Source: Amycolatopsis sp. WAC 01376 (lineage in GTDB: Bacteria; Actinomycetota; Actinomycetes; Mycobacteriales; Pseudonocardiaceae). From it: a stretch of 64,000 bases of DNA. Below are positions 53,863 through 62,764 of the stretch, in pieces. The notes under the pieces are model-generated. The model ran no database searches. It worked only from the letters and a program-made list of their open reading frames with translations, and was not told the DNA's origin. How positions within the stretch are numbered: position 1 is the stretch's first letter; each line of letters opens with the position of its first letter. The position numbers were made by a program, and so were the translations under genes. The stretch is taken from assembly GCF_003947415.1 (NCBI RefSeq), contig NZ_QHKL01000002.1, forward strand, positions 434,001-498,000, read 5' to 3'.

Positions 53863-53997
53863 GTGGGTGGCCTACGGCGCAGAGCGCCGTGGCCTGGTGG
53901 GTGGCCTGGGGCGCGGGGCGCCGTGGCCTGGTGAGTGGCCTGCGGCAAGGTGCGCCGTGGCTGGTGAGTTGTCTGTGGTGCGGGGCACCGTGGGCTG
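53863..53997. repeat. Four tandem units of 34 bases
   Basis: Units start at 53863, 53897, 53931 and 53964 (34, 34, 33 and 34 bases). Each begins GTGGGTGGCC or GTGAGT and contains GCGCCGTGG. Conservation falls along the array, with unit 4 most diverged. Confidence 0.8.
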
Positions 53998-54037
53998 GGG
54001 CAGGCGAAGGTGGCGTACCGGCGGCGCGTTCGGTGCT

Positions 54038-54085
54038 CCCAATGTGGCATTGGGGACGCTGAGTGTCCCCGATGTGGCATTGGGG
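54038..54085. repeat. ATGTGGCATTGGGG repeats with GGGGAC stem
   Basis: ATGTGGCATTGGGG occurs at 54042-54055 and 54072-54085. Between them GGGGAC and GTCCCC (54052-54057, 54065-54070) pair. A related sequence in reverse is at 62765-62797. Confidence 0.7.
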
Positions 54086-54125
54086 GCGGCTGGACTGGGC
54101 TCGCGGGCTGGCGCAAAAGGAGCGA

Positions 54126-54158
54126 GGGACCTTTGCGCACTGGGGTGGCAAAGGTCCC
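54126..54158. terminator. Terminator after ald
   Basis: Perfect 11-base arms GGGACCTTTGC (54126-54136) and complement (54148-54158), 25 bases past the ald stop on the minus strand. Confidence 0.7.
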
Positions 54159-54182
54159 CCGCGTGGGAGAGTGGCTTGAGGG

Positions 54183-55298
54183 TCAGGCCAGCACGTCGGC
54201 CAGGTCCGCGGCGCGCAGCCCGTGCGCGGCCGCGACCGGGGCGTTGGTCAGTGCGCCCGCGTGCGTGTTGAGGCCCTTCGCCAGCGAAGCGTCGGCCTGC
54301 AGCGCCTTGTGCCAGCCGTGCTCCGCCAGCTGGACCGCGTACGGCAGCGTCACGTTGGTCAGCCCGTAGGTCGACGTCCGGGGCACCGCGCCCGGCATGT
54401 TCGCGACGCAGTAGAACACCGACTCGTGGACCTTGTAGGTCGGCTCGTCGTGCGTGGTCGGCCGCGAGTCGGCGAAGCAGCCGCCCTGGTCGATCGCGAT
54501 GTCCACCAGCACACTGCCCGGGCGCATCCGCGAGACGAGGTCGTTCGAGACCAGCTTCGGCGCCTTCGCGCCGGGAACGAGCACCGCGCCGATGACCATG
54601 TCCGCCTCCAGCACGGACTGCTCGACCGACAGCGCGTTCGAGGTCACCGTGCGGATGCGGCCGCCGAAGTCGTTGTCGATCTGGCGGAGGCGGTCGACGT
54701 TGGTGTCGAGGATCTCGACATCGGAGCCGAGGCCGAGCGCGACCCGCGCCGCGTTGAGGCCGGCGACCCCGCCGCCGATCACGACCACGCGCGCCGGGTG
54801 GACGCCGGGGATGCCGCCGGGCAGCACGCCGCGGCCACCGCTCGGCTTCATCAGGGAGTACGCGCCCACCTGCGGCGCCAGCCGTCCGGCGACCTCGGAC
54901 ATCGGCGCGAGCAGCGGCAGCGCGCGGTTCGGGGTCTGCACCGTCTCGTACGCGATCGCGGTGGTGCCCGCGGCCAGCAGCGCGTCGGTCAGCGGCCGGT
55001 CCGCGGCGATGTGCAGGTAGGTGAACAGCACCTGGTCGGCGCGCAGCCGCGGGTACTCCTCCGCGATCGGCTCCTTGACCTTGAGCACGAGTTCGCCCTC
55101 GGCCCAGGTCTCCTCCGCCGTCGCGAGGATCTTCGCGCCCGCGGCGACGTACTCCTCGTCGGTGATGGAGGAGCCGAAGCCGGCGCCTGCCTCCACGAAG
55201 ACGTCGTGGCCCCGCCCGGTCAGTTCGTGCACGCCCGCCGGGGTGAGCGCCACCCGGTATTCGTGCTTCTTGATCTCACGGGGGACGGCGATACGCAC
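54183..55298 (-). CDS. ald: Alanine dehydrogenase
   Basis: A 371-residue NAD enzyme that interconverts alanine with pyruvate and ammonia. The start [20 protein letters not shown] is the family N-terminus. The Rossmann motif is [19 protein letters not shown], and the substrate-site residues lie in [10 protein letters not shown] and [14 protein letters not shown]. Length equals the family norm. The GTG at 55298 has AGGAGG upstream and restores the exact family start; a longer frame continues upstream but is not conserved. Divergent from the quinone oxidoreductase gene. Confidence 0.95.
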   Translation of the reverse strand: MRIAVPREIKKHEYRVALTPAGVHELTGRGHDVFVEAGAGFGSSITDEEYVAAGAKILATAEETWAEGELVLKVKEPIAEEYPRLRADQVLFTYLHIAADRPLTDALLAAGTTAIAYETVQTPNRALPLLAPMSEVAGRLAPQVGAYSLMKPSGGRGVLPGGIPGVHPARVVVIGGGVAGLNAARVALGLGSDVEILDTNVDRLRQIDNDFGGRIRTVTSNALSVEQSVLEADMVIGAVLVPGAKAPKLVSNDLVSRMRPGSVLVDIAIDQGGCFADSRPTTHDEPTYKVHESVFYCVANMPGAVPRTSTYGLTNVTLPYAVQLAEHGWHKALQADASLAKGLNTHAGALTNAPVAAAHGLRAADLADVLA

Positions 55299-55426
55299 GG
55301 GATGCCTCCTGGCGGCGGGTCTGCGAACAAAGGTGCTGCCACTCACGGTGAGCCACCCGGACGGCGGTGTCATCGTGTGCGCACGACAAGGTTGGACACC
55401 GATCATGGTTTTCCGAGCACAATCGC

Positions 55427-55457
55427 TTGACCTCCAGTGAACTGGAGCTTGCACCTT
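55427..55457 (+). promoter_or_regulatory. MerR-type promoter with operator before the oxidoreductase gene
   Basis: TTGACC (55427-55432) is followed by the palindrome CTCCAGT-GA-ACTGGAG (55432-55447) within a 19-base spacer. This is the layout of MerR/SoxR-class promoters, whose long spacer is twisted by the activator. The -10 position (55452-55457) is weak. The predicted start of transcription falls on or next to the ATG at 55464, so the mRNA may be leaderless. Confidence 0.5.
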
Positions 55458-55463
55458 GGGCTC

Positions 55464-56405
55464 ATGAGAGCCGTGTGGTTGAAAGAGTTCGGCGGGCCCG
55501 AAGTGCTCGTCGCGGGCGAGGCCCCGGATCCGGTGCCCGCAGCGGGCCAGGTCCTGATCGAGGTGGCGTTCGCCAACATCACCTTCGTCGAGACGCAGTT
55601 CCGCGCCGGTGGGAGCGGGCCGTTCCGAGGCGAGCTGCCGATGATCCCGGGCAACGGCGTCGGTGGCGTGATCAGCGCGGTCGGCGAAGGGGCCGACCTC
55701 GGCCTGGTCGGCAAGCGCGTCGTGACCTCGACGGGCGGTTCCGGGGCGTACGCGGAACGGGTCGCGGTCGCCGCCGAGTCCGTCTTCGAGGTGCCGGACG
55801 GCCTGGCGCTCGACGCGGCGGTCGCGATCCTCGCCGACGGTCGCACGGCGACCGCGCTGGTGACCGCCGCGGGTATCCGGCCCGGTGAGCGGGTGCTGGT
55901 GGAGGCCGCGGCGGGCGGGGTCGGCGGGCTGGTCGTGCAGCTCGCCAAGGCCGCGGGCGCCGAGGTCGTCGGTGCGGCGGGTGGTCCGGAGAAGGCCGGG
56001 CACGTCCGGGAACGCGGCGCCGATCTGGCGGTCGACTACCGAGAGCCGGACTGGGCGGCGAAGGCGGGCGAGGTCGACGTCGTGTTCGACGGGGTCGGCG
56101 GCGACATCGGGGCGACGTCGTTCGGGTTGCTCAAGCCCGGTGGCCGAATGCTGATCTACGGGCTTTCGAGTGGTTCGTGGACGGAGGTGTCCGAAGAGGA
56201 CGCCGCCGCGCGCGGGGTCACGGTGATCCAGGGCCTCGGCGGTCCGGCCGAGATGCGGGCGTTCACCGAGTCCGCGCTAGCCGAAGCCGCCGCCGGACGG
56301 CTGGAACCCGTGATCGGTCAACGGTTCCCGCTCGAACGGGCGGCGGACGCGCACGCGGTCATGCAGTCGCGTGGCGCGATCGGCAAGACGTTGCTCGAGG
56401 TCTGA
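55464..56405 (+). CDS. Quinone-oxidoreductase-like (MDR) enzyme
   Basis: A 313-residue medium-chain dehydrogenase of the zeta-crystallin type, without the structural or catalytic zinc cysteines. The NADPH motif is VLVEAAAGGVGGLVVQLAK. Start MRAVWLKEFGGPEVLV and the end SRGAIGKTLLEV are typical. It likely reduces quinones or other reactive carbonyls with NADPH. A SoxR-like operator before it suggests induction by redox-active compounds. The stop overlaps the next start (TGATG). Confidence 0.9.
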   Translation: MRAVWLKEFGGPEVLVAGEAPDPVPAAGQVLIEVAFANITFVETQFRAGGSGPFRGELPMIPGNGVGGVISAVGEGADLGLVGKRVVTSTGGSGAYAERVAVAAESVFEVPDGLALDAAVAILADGRTATALVTAAGIRPGERVLVEAAAGGVGGLVVQLAKAAGAEVVGAAGGPEKAGHVRERGADLAVDYREPDWAAKAGEVDVVFDGVGGDIGATSFGLLKPGGRMLIYGLSSGSWTEVSEEDAAARGVTVIQGLGGPAEMRAFTESALAEAAAGRLEPVIGQRFPLERAADAHAVMQSRGAIGKTLLEV

Positions 56406-56824
56406 TGTTCGACGTCGACGAATTCCTCGCCGGGCCGCTCACCGCCAGGGTCGCCGCGGCCGGGCCGACCGTGCGCCCGACCTGGTACCTCTGGGAGAAG
56501 CGGGCTTTCTGGATCCTCACCGGACCGTGGGCGCGGCTGGCCCGCCTCGTCCGCGATTCGCCGTCGATCGCGGTGACCGTCGACGTGTGCGACGTCGGCA
56601 CGGGCCTGGTGCGGCAAGTGCTCGCGCGCGGCGAAGCGGAGATCCTCCCCTTCGACGTCCCCCGTGGACAGCGGCTGCTGAGCCGGTACCTCGGGCCAGA
56701 CGAACGCAAATGGGATGCGCGTTTTCGTTCGTACCTGCACGATGATCCCGAGGTGAAAGGGACCGTCTGGATCCGGATGGTGCCGAAGCGATTCGTCGCC
56801 GAAGACCTCGGTTATCGGGTGTGA
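56405..56824 (+). CDS. PPOX-class flavin-binding-fold protein
   Basis: A 139-residue protein of the pyridoxamine-phosphate-oxidase-like split-barrel fold. The VRPTWYLWEKRAFWIL strand pair and RLARLVRDSPSIAVTVDVCD match the F420/FMN-dependent group. The cofactor is not clear from sequence. It is coupled to the oxidoreductase gene by TGATG and probably works in the same redox response. Confidence 0.78.
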   Translation: MFDVDEFLAGPLTARVAAAGPTVRPTWYLWEKRAFWILTGPWARLARLVRDSPSIAVTVDVCDVGTGLVRQVLARGEAEILPFDVPRGQRLLSRYLGPDERKWDARFRSYLHDDPEVKGTVWIRMVPKRFVAEDLGYRV

Positions 56825-56941
56825 AGCACGGCCGCGTTCGCTGGGGGTGGGCGCGGCCGTGCAACCTGCGAAACGGTAAATGCAGCACGATCGAGTCAAG
56901 ATGTTGATCTTACTGGCCGGTAAGCTGCCATTCTGTTCCGC

Positions 56942-57169
56942 ATGACAAATCAGGATTGGCGGCGGGAGCGGCGTGTCCGCACCGTCGATACCGAAGGCAA
57001 TCCGGCCGATGTCATCGTGGGCCTGGTCGAAACCCCGGGGCACGGTTACGAAGCCGCGTTGCGGGTCGACGGTGGCCCCGGTGTCCTTTTGCCGCTTTAC
57101 CCCGGTGCCGATCTGCTCGCCGCGGTACGGCAGACCATTGAGGACGGATATCGCGCCAGCGCGCACTGA
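56942..57169 (+). CDS. Small protein of unknown function
   Basis: A 75-residue soluble protein beginning MTNQDWRRERRVRTVD. A basic N-terminus is followed by a beta-rich middle (GYEAALRVDGGPGVLLPLYP) and a C-terminal helix (LLAAVRQTIEDGYRAS). No family is recognised. A terminator-like hairpin follows 11 bases later. Confidence 0.6.
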   Translation: MTNQDWRRERRVRTVDTEGNPADVIVGLVETPGHGYEAALRVDGGPGVLLPLYPGADLLAAVRQTIEDGYRASAH

Positions 57170-57179
57170 ACCGTCGGAT

Positions 57180-57232
57180 GTCAGGAAAGGGTCTTTCAAG
57201 ACGTTTTACGTCCTGAAAGACCCTTTCCTGAC
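57180..57232. terminator. Bidirectional terminator between the small gene and pucR-type gene
   Basis: Arms 57180-57204 and 57208-57232 pair over 25 bases with one mismatch (GTCAGGAAAGGGTC type). It lies 11 bases past the plus-strand stop and 60 before the minus-strand stop. Confidence 0.8.
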
Positions 57233-57291
57233 GTCTGGAGACGATTTTGTCGCACTACAAAGTGTTCGGTATTGAGCAGTTTGTAGTGGAC

Positions 57292-58845
57292 TCAACTCCA
57301 GCGCAGGGAAACGAGTTGCGTGATCAGCGCCAGCCGGACGTCGGGATCGTCGAGATCCAGCGGGACGAGGTCGAGCAGCCGCCGCATCCGGTACCGCAGG
57401 GTGTTGGGATGGATCCGGAGTTCCTTCGCGGCCGCGCGCGGGTCTCCGGGATGCCGTAGCCATTGGTACAGCGTGTCGACGTAGCCGCTCTCGTGGGCTT
57501 CGTCGTGCGCGCGCAACAAGCCGAGCGGACCGAGTTCGGCGACCTTCGCGCTGCTCGCCGCCGTCGCTCCGCGGTGCAGCGAAAGGGCCGTCCACGCCTC
57601 GTCGAAGACCACGACGCGGCCGGGGACGAGCTTCGCGCGAAGCAGCCCCAGGGCCTCGTCGGCCTGGACACGCGACCTCGCGAGCTCGCCGATTTCGCAG
57701 GCCGATCCCGCCGCGGCCCGTGGTGTCCCGCCCTTCCTCGACGACGGCAGGGCTTCGAGCGCGGCCCGGAGTTCGGCCCAGCCGTCCCCGTCCGGGACGA
57801 CCGCGTAGAGCATGCCGCCGAGTTCCGTGGCCACCGGCCGCCTGCCGACGCCCTGTGAGATCCGTTCGAGGAGGGCGAGCCGCAGGCCCTCGTCGTCGCG
57901 GCCGTCGCCGCCGGCGACCTCCACGACCACGACGCGGTGCGGTTCTTCGGACAGGTCGAGTTCCGCGATCGCCTTGCGCGGGCTGGCGTTCCCTTCGAGT
58001 ACCGCGCGCAGGAGCTCGGCCGAGACCCGGCGTTGTGAATCGGTGTGCGCGCGGCGGCGCAGCAGGTGCAGTGCGACGACGGGCGCCGCGTCGGCGAAGG
58101 CGGCCGCGCGTTCGTCGGAGACCGGGCCCGCGACGACCGCCCACATCGAGCCCAGCAGTTCGCCGCCCATCCGGATCGGCACGATGAGCCGGGGCAGCGT
58201 GCCGTCGCGCTGCGCGGGCACGAAGATCGTTTGCCGCCCACGGGAAAGCTCGCGGAACACCCCTCGCGACCGGAACCGCGCGAGGACGTCGTCGGGGATG
58301 CGGCGACCCATGATCGTGGACACGCGCGCCGAGTCGGTCAGATCCTGCCGGGCCGAGTACGCGAGCACCCGAGAGTTGGTGTCCTCGATGGTCACGGGCG
58401 CGTCGACCACCGAAGCGACGGCGTCCGCGAGGCGAAACAGGTCGCCGGAACCAGGGCCGCCGCCGTCCTCCAGCGCGTCCGACTCGTCGGCCAGCGCGTC
58501 GAGGACCGTCCTGAGCAGCCAGACGAGCTGAGCCCACGACGTCGCCGAGCGCACTTCGATCAACGCGATGTCCGCCGACTTCGCCGCCCGCTTCACCGAG
58601 GGTTTCGCCGCGAGCGGCGGCTTCAGCAGGACCGCGGCGGCACCTTTCGACGCGCTGACCTTGACGAGCTCGGCCGCGTCCGACGTCTCGGTGATCGCGA
58701 CGCCGAGGACGAGGTCGCCCGCGGCGAGGGTGTTGCCGGGTTCGGCGATGACGACGTCACCGACGGCGGGGGACTCCTCGGGGATCTGGAGGGCGTGCAA
58801 CAGCGTCGGACCGACCCGATCGACCACGCTTCGCACGGAAACCAT
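57292..58845 (-). CDS. PucR-family transcriptional regulator
   Basis: A 517-residue regulator. The N-terminal PucR domain (VSVRSVVDRVGPTLLHALQI) spans about residues 1-120. A GAF-like part follows in the middle. The C-terminal HTH is AAKELRIHPNTLRYRMRRLL at about residues 475-495, the family DNA-binding signature. PucR proteins control purine, amino-acid or fatty-acid metabolism in actinobacteria; the target here is unknown. ATG start at 58845, after a 190-base gap that holds no other gene. Confidence 0.9.
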   Translation of the reverse strand: MVSVRSVVDRVGPTLLHALQIPEESPAVGDVVIAEPGNTLAAGDLVLGVAITETSDAAELVKVSASKGAAAVLLKPPLAAKPSVKRAAKSADIALIEVRSATSWAQLVWLLRTVLDALADESDALEDGGGPGSGDLFRLADAVASVVDAPVTIEDTNSRVLAYSARQDLTDSARVSTIMGRRIPDDVLARFRSRGVFRELSRGRQTIFVPAQRDGTLPRLIVPIRMGGELLGSMWAVVAGPVSDERAAAFADAAPVVALHLLRRRAHTDSQRRVSAELLRAVLEGNASPRKAIAELDLSEEPHRVVVVEVAGGDGRDDEGLRLALLERISQGVGRRPVATELGGMLYAVVPDGDGWAELRAALEALPSSRKGGTPRAAAGSACEIGELARSRVQADEALGLLRAKLVPGRVVVFDEAWTALSLHRGATAASSAKVAELGPLGLLRAHDEAHESGYVDTLYQWLRHPGDPRAAAKELRIHPNTLRYRMRRLLDLVPLDLDDPDVRLALITQLVSLRWS

Positions 58846-59037
58846 GCTTTATTTTGCGCCCGCTGACGAAAACGCGCCGCAGGGGCCGTCTCGAAGATCG
58901 CTCCCGTCGCGCGCCGAGGTGCCCCTTCATCACGTTTTCGTGGGCCTCCGGCCCCAAAGAGGCGGGCGCGGTGAAGTCTCCTCGTCGCGCTGCCGCGCTA
59001 CCCGAGGAGACGTCCGCCGGTCACCTGACCGCACACG

Positions 59038-59475
59038 TCAGACCTCGCGTGGGGTCCTCGCGTCGATGTCTTCGGGGGTGAACCGCTCCCGTTTGGTCGT
59101 CAGCGCCCATCGATGCCCGTCGGGATCGACGATGCGGCCGTAGCGCTCGCCGAAGAACATCTCCTCGACCGGCGCCTCCACCCGCGCGCCCGCGAACACC
59201 GCGCGCCGCAGAAGGTCGTCGGGGTCCTCGGTCTCCAAGGTCAGGAGCATCGGCGTGCCGCCGAGGGTCGACGGCGAGAGCGCGTCCAGCTGAGGGATCT
59301 CCTGGCTCACCAGTAGCCGCGCGTCGCCGACGGCGAGTTCCACGAACAGCACGACGCCGTTCGGCAGCACGTTGCGGAACAGCTCCACGGCACCGAACGC
59401 CTTGGCGTAGAAGGGAAGCGACGCGTCGACGTCCTTGACGAACAGATGCGGCACCAACCCGAGCGCCCGGCTCAC
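59038..59475 (-). CDS. VOC-family (PhnB/glyoxalase-like) protein
   Basis: A 145-residue protein of two beta-alpha-beta-beta-beta units, starting LGLVPHLFVKDVDASLPFYA. The end YGRIVDPDGHRWALTT carries the typical metal-region strand. The metal ligands are not all clear, so catalytic activity is uncertain. It overlaps the PadR gene by 4 bases and belongs to its operon. Confidence 0.85.
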   Translation of the reverse strand: MSRALGLVPHLFVKDVDASLPFYAKAFGAVELFRNVLPNGVVLFVELAVGDARLLVSQEIPQLDALSPSTLGGTPMLLTLETEDPDDLLRRAVFAGARVEAPVEEMFFGERYGRIVDPDGHRWALTTKRERFTPEDIDARTPREV

Positions 59476-59822
59476 GCCGACTCCGCCCGCTTCAGCAGCC
59501 CGGCTTGTCCGGCCACGGCGACGAGCCTGCTCAGGAACTCCGCCTCGCGGGCGGCGACGTCGCGGCCGGCGCGGGTCAGCCGGTAGTAACGGCGTCGCGA
59601 GTCGTGCGGCTGGTCCTCGCTCGCGCCCGGGGCCTCTTCGACCAGGCCGTCGGCGACGAGCCGGGCCAGTGTCCGGTACAGCGTGCCGGGGCCGAGCTGG
59701 GCGGTACCGCCGCTCACTTCGTCGACGAAACCCATGATCGCGTAGCCGTGCGCGCGACCTTTCGCCAGCGCCAGCAGGGTCTGGAACGCCGCGGGGGTGA
59801 GCTGCGGGTTGCCGTCGGCCAT
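59472..59822 (-). CDS. PadR-family transcriptional repressor
   Basis: A 116-residue winged-helix regulator. The PadR domain holds QTLLALAKGRAHGYAIMGFV, LGPGTLYRTLARLVADGLV and RRRYYRLTRAGRDVAA. The C-terminal helix is short, the PadR-s2 type. PadR repressors often control a neighbouring gene and themselves. A perfect palindrome lies in the shared 57-base gap to the plus-strand VOC gene. The ATG at 59822 is well placed. Confidence 0.9.
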   Translation of the reverse strand: MADGNPQLTPAAFQTLLALAKGRAHGYAIMGFVDEVSGGTAQLGPGTLYRTLARLVADGLVEEAPGASEDQPHDSRRRYYRLTRAGRDVAAREAEFLSRLVAVAGQAGLLKRAESA

Positions 59823-59850
59823 CCGGGAAGCATACACTCCGATCTCGTTA

Positions 59851-59865
59851 TATCCATGATGGATA
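59851..59865. promoter_or_regulatory. PadR-type operator in the divergent gap
   Basis: TATCCAT-G-ATGGATA is a perfect palindrome with 7-base arms, centred between the padR and VOC starts. Its AT-rich, symmetric form and position suggest that PadR binds here and represses both genes. Confidence 0.55.
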
Positions 59866-59879
59866 CAAGGGAGCCGGAC

Positions 59880-60278
59880 ATGGCGATTCAGGGTGTGCAC
59901 AAGATCGTCGTCGGGGTGACCGACCAGGAGCGGGCGAAGCGGTTCTGGTCCGAGGTCGTCGGATTCGAGGTCACCACCGACGTGCCGTACGACGACAAGG
60001 GGAACCGGTGGGTCGAGGTGACGTCGGCCGATGGTGCGACGGCGCTCGTCCTGAGTACGGCGCCGGAGGACCTCAAGCGGTTCGCAGTGCGGGACGAACT
60101 CCCGACGGGCAATTTCTTCTTCTACGCCGACGACATCGAAAAGACGTATGAGGAGCTTTCGGCGAAGGGCGTCGAATTCCCGGCGCGGCCGGAGAAGCAG
60201 CCGTGGGGCTGGTGGGCGATGTTCACCGACTCGGAGGGCAACAGGTTCGCTCTTCAGGAAAAGAATCCCACGTCCTGA
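59880..60278 (+). CDS. VOC-family protein, divergent from padR
   Basis: A 132-residue VOC protein starting MAIQGVHKIVVGVTDQERA. Segments FWSEVVGFEVTTDVPYDD and WAMFTDSEGNRFALQEK match the glyoxalase/dioxygenase fold. Substrate unknown. The ATG at 59880 follows GGGAG; an earlier in-frame ATG at 59856 lies inside the operator and is less likely. Confidence 0.87.
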   Translation: MAIQGVHKIVVGVTDQERAKRFWSEVVGFEVTTDVPYDDKGNRWVEVTSADGATALVLSTAPEDLKRFAVRDELPTGNFFFYADDIEKTYEELSAKGVEFPARPEKQPWGWWAMFTDSEGNRFALQEKNPTS

Positions 60279-60356
60279 GAGTAGTTGGGTGCTCCGTTCG
60301 GCGGAGCTAGCTTCGGTGACAACAGCCGAAACCCTTGAACCGCTAGGAGAATCGCG
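60279..60356 (+). promoter_or_regulatory. metY leader with two small stems
   Basis: The 78 bases before metY hold stems GCTCCG-TTCGG-CGGAGC and TTCGG-N9-CCGAA, then AGGAG. It does not fit the SAM-I or SAM-IV consensus I know. The leader may still be regulatory. Confidence 0.3.
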
Positions 60357-61658
60357 ATGAGCGCGGACGGATGGTCGTTCGAGACCAAGCAGATCCACGC
60401 GGGTGCGGCGCCGGACACCGCCACCGGCGCGCGGGCGACCCCGATCTACCAGACCACCTCGTACGTGTTCCGCGACAGCCAGCACGGCGCCGATCTCTTC
60501 AGCCTCGCCGAGCCCGGCAACATCTACACCCGGATCAACAACCCCACGCAGGACGTGCTGGAGCAGCGCCTTGCCGCGCTCGAAGGCGGCGTCGCGGCGC
60601 TGGCGTTCGCCTCCGGGAGCGCGGCCACGACGGCGGCCATCCTCAACCTCGCGAACGCGGGCGACCACTTCGTCTCCAGCCCGGCGCTCTACGGCGGCAC
60701 CTACAACCTCTTCCACTACACACTGCCGAAACTCGGCATCGAGGTCTCGTTCGTCGAGGACCAGGACGACATCGAGCAGTGGAAGACGGCCGTCCGGCCC
60801 AACACCAAGCTGTTCTTCGCCGAGACGCTGGCCAACCCTGGCAGCAACGTGCTCGACATCCGCGCGGTCGCCGACGCCGCGCACGAATTCGGTGTCCCGC
60901 TGGTCGTGGACAACACCGTGCCGACGCCGTACCTCGTGCGCCCGATCGAGCACGGCGCCGACATCGTGGTCCACTCGGCGACCAAGTACCTCGGCGGCCA
61001 CGGCACCACGGTCGCCGGGGTGCTGGTCGACGGCGGCACCTTCGACTTCGGCAAGGACCCGGAGCGCTTCCCGGGCTTCAACGAGGCCGACCCGAGCTAC
61101 CACGGCCTCAAATACTGGGAGGCCCTCGGCCCGGGCGCGTACGCCGCCAAGGCCCGCGTCCAGATCCTGCGTGACACCGGCGCCGCGATCGCGCCGCTGA
61201 ACAGTTTCCTGATCCTGCAAGGGATCGAGACGCTTTCGCTGCGACTGGAGCGGCACGTTTCCAACGCGCAGGCGCTGGCCGAGTGGCTGGAGCAGCGCGA
61301 CGAGGTCGAGAAGGTGTACTACGCCGGGCTGCCGTCGAGCCCGTACCACGAGGCCGCGAAGAAGTACCTGCCGAAGGGGGCCGGCGCGGTGCTGTCGTTC
61401 GACCTGCGTGGCGGTGCCGAAGCGGGACGGGCCTTTGTGGACGGTACGGAACTGCACAGCCAACTGGTCAACATCGGCGACGTGCGCAGTCTCATTGTGC
61501 ACCCGGCCTCGACGACGCACAGCCAGCTCACGCCCGAGGAGCAGGCGTCCAGCGGGGTCACGCCGGGTCTCGTGCGGCTCGCCGTCGGGCTGGAAGGGCT
61601 CGAGGACCTCAAGGCCGATCTCGAGGCCGGATTCCGGGCGGCCAAGGCGGCTCTGTGA
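60357..61658 (+). CDS. metY: O-acetylhomoserine sulfhydrylase MetY
   Basis: A 433-residue PLP enzyme that makes homocysteine from O-acetylhomoserine and sulfide. The PLP lysine lies in [11 protein letters not shown]. Other family marks are [32 protein letters not shown] and [19 protein letters not shown]. Length is that of the MetY class. The ATG at 60357 has AGGAG upstream. The stop overlaps the metX start (GTGA), so the two steps of the pathway are made together. Confidence 0.94.
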   Translation: MSADGWSFETKQIHAGAAPDTATGARATPIYQTTSYVFRDSQHGADLFSLAEPGNIYTRINNPTQDVLEQRLAALEGGVAALAFASGSAATTAAILNLANAGDHFVSSPALYGGTYNLFHYTLPKLGIEVSFVEDQDDIEQWKTAVRPNTKLFFAETLANPGSNVLDIRAVADAAHEFGVPLVVDNTVPTPYLVRPIEHGADIVVHSATKYLGGHGTTVAGVLVDGGTFDFGKDPERFPGFNEADPSYHGLKYWEALGPGAYAAKARVQILRDTGAAIAPLNSFLILQGIETLSLRLERHVSNAQALAEWLEQRDEVEKVYYAGLPSSPYHEAAKKYLPKGAGAVLSFDLRGGAEAGRAFVDGTELHSQLVNIGDVRSLIVHPASTTHSQLTPEEQASSGVTPGLVRLAVGLEGLEDLKADLEAGFRAAKAAL

Positions 61659-62749
61659 CCGGTGCGTGGCGAGCGGGAGATCCGCCTGGCCGTCGCCGGT
61701 TCGTCACCGGCGTCCAGCCGCTCGAAACCGGCGGGACGCTGCCTTTCACGCTCGCGTACGAGACCTGGGGAACGCTGAATGCCAGTGCCTCCAACGCGAT
61801 CCTCGTCGAGCACGCGCTGACCGGGGACAGCCACGCCGTCGGTCCCGCGGAGGAAGGCCACGTCAGCCCCGGCTGGTGGGACGGCCTGATCGGGCCGGGC
61901 AAGGCGATCGACACGGACGCGTTCTTCGTCGTGGTCCCGAACGTGCTCGGCGGCTGCCAGGGATCGACCGGTCCTTCTTCGCCGCATCCGGACGGAAAGC
62001 CTTGGGGTAGCAGGTTTCCCGGCGTGACCGTGCGGGACCAGGTCGGCGCCGAAACCGTCCTCGCCGACACGCTGGGCATCGGCCGGTGGGCCGCGGTGGC
62101 AGGCGGATCCATGGGCGGGATGCGCGCGCTGGAATGGGCGGTGAGCGCGCCGGACCGGGTCGAGGCGCTGCTCGTCCTCGCGTCGACGGCGCAGGCGTCG
62201 GCCGACCAGATCGCCTGGGCGGCGCCGCAACTGCACGCCATCCGCGCCGATCCGGGCTGGCACGGCGGCGACTATCACGACGTCCCGGGCGGCGGCCCGG
62301 ACGCCGGTCTCGGCATCGCACGCCGCATCGCGCACGCGACCTACCGCAGCGAAACCGAACTGTCGCAGCGCTTCGGACGTCGCCACCAAGACGGTGAAGA
62401 CCCCTTGCGCGGAGGGCGGTTCGCCGTCGAGTCCTATTTGGATCATCACGCCGGGAAGCTTTCCCGCCGGTTCGACGCCGGCAGTTACGTGGTGCTCACC
62501 GAATCGATGAACACGCACGACGTCGGCCGCGGGCGGTTCGGCGCCGCGCTCGGGCTCGGCCGGATCACCGCGCGCACCGTCGCGGCCGGGGTGGACAGTG
62601 ACCGGCTCTACCCGCTGTACCAGTCGCGGGCCATCGCGGACGGGATCGACGGGGCGGAGTTCGCCGTCATCGCCTCGCCTTACGGGCACGACTCGTTCCT
62701 GATCGAGACCGAGCAGATCGGGCGGCTGGTGAAACTCCTGCTCGATTAG
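61655..62749 (+). CDS. metX: Homoserine O-acetyltransferase MetX
   Basis: A 364-residue alpha/beta hydrolase-fold acetyltransferase that activates homoserine for MetY. The nucleophile Ser is in AGGSMGGMRALEWA. The acid and base of the triad are in LTESMNTHD and ASPYGHDSFL. Further family marks are HALTGDSHAVG and NVLGGCQGSTGPSS. The order is metY then metX with GTGA overlap. Confidence 0.94.
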   Translation: MTGAWRAGDPPGRRRFVTGVQPLETGGTLPFTLAYETWGTLNASASNAILVEHALTGDSHAVGPAEEGHVSPGWWDGLIGPGKAIDTDAFFVVVPNVLGGCQGSTGPSSPHPDGKPWGSRFPGVTVRDQVGAETVLADTLGIGRWAAVAGGSMGGMRALEWAVSAPDRVEALLVLASTAQASADQIAWAAPQLHAIRADPGWHGGDYHDVPGGGPDAGLGIARRIAHATYRSETELSQRFGRRHQDGEDPLRGGRFAVESYLDHHAGKLSRRFDAGSYVVLTESMNTHDVGRGRFGAALGLGRITARTVAAGVDSDRLYPLYQSRAIADGIDGAEFAVIASPYGHDSFLIETEQIGRLVKLLLD

Positions 62750-62764
62750 GCCGCGGTGACTCGC

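Larger units (their letters stand above)
53406..54182. other. 777-bp repeat-rich gap upstream of the ABC-2 operon
   Basis: No credible gene. Between 53444 and 53694 nothing clear is seen. Then come a long hairpin (53695-53739), a block of three small stems (about 53763-53845), four 34-base tandem units (53863-53997), a double repeat (54038-54085) and a terminator (54126-54158). The frames open on both strands here give repeat-like Pro/Arg/Gly-rich translations and are not believed. Confidence 0.6.

Noticed and set aside
53863..53997. CRISPR-like array
   Set aside because: Tandem 34-base units without unique spacers; decaying copies, no cas genes.
53750..54271. Open frames on both strands in the repeat-rich gap
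   Set aside because: They translate the tandem repeats and terminators and overlap ald; no ribosome site or family likeness.
60279..60356. SAM-I or SAM-IV riboswitch before metY
   Set aside because: The leader is too short and lacks the conserved core of both classes.
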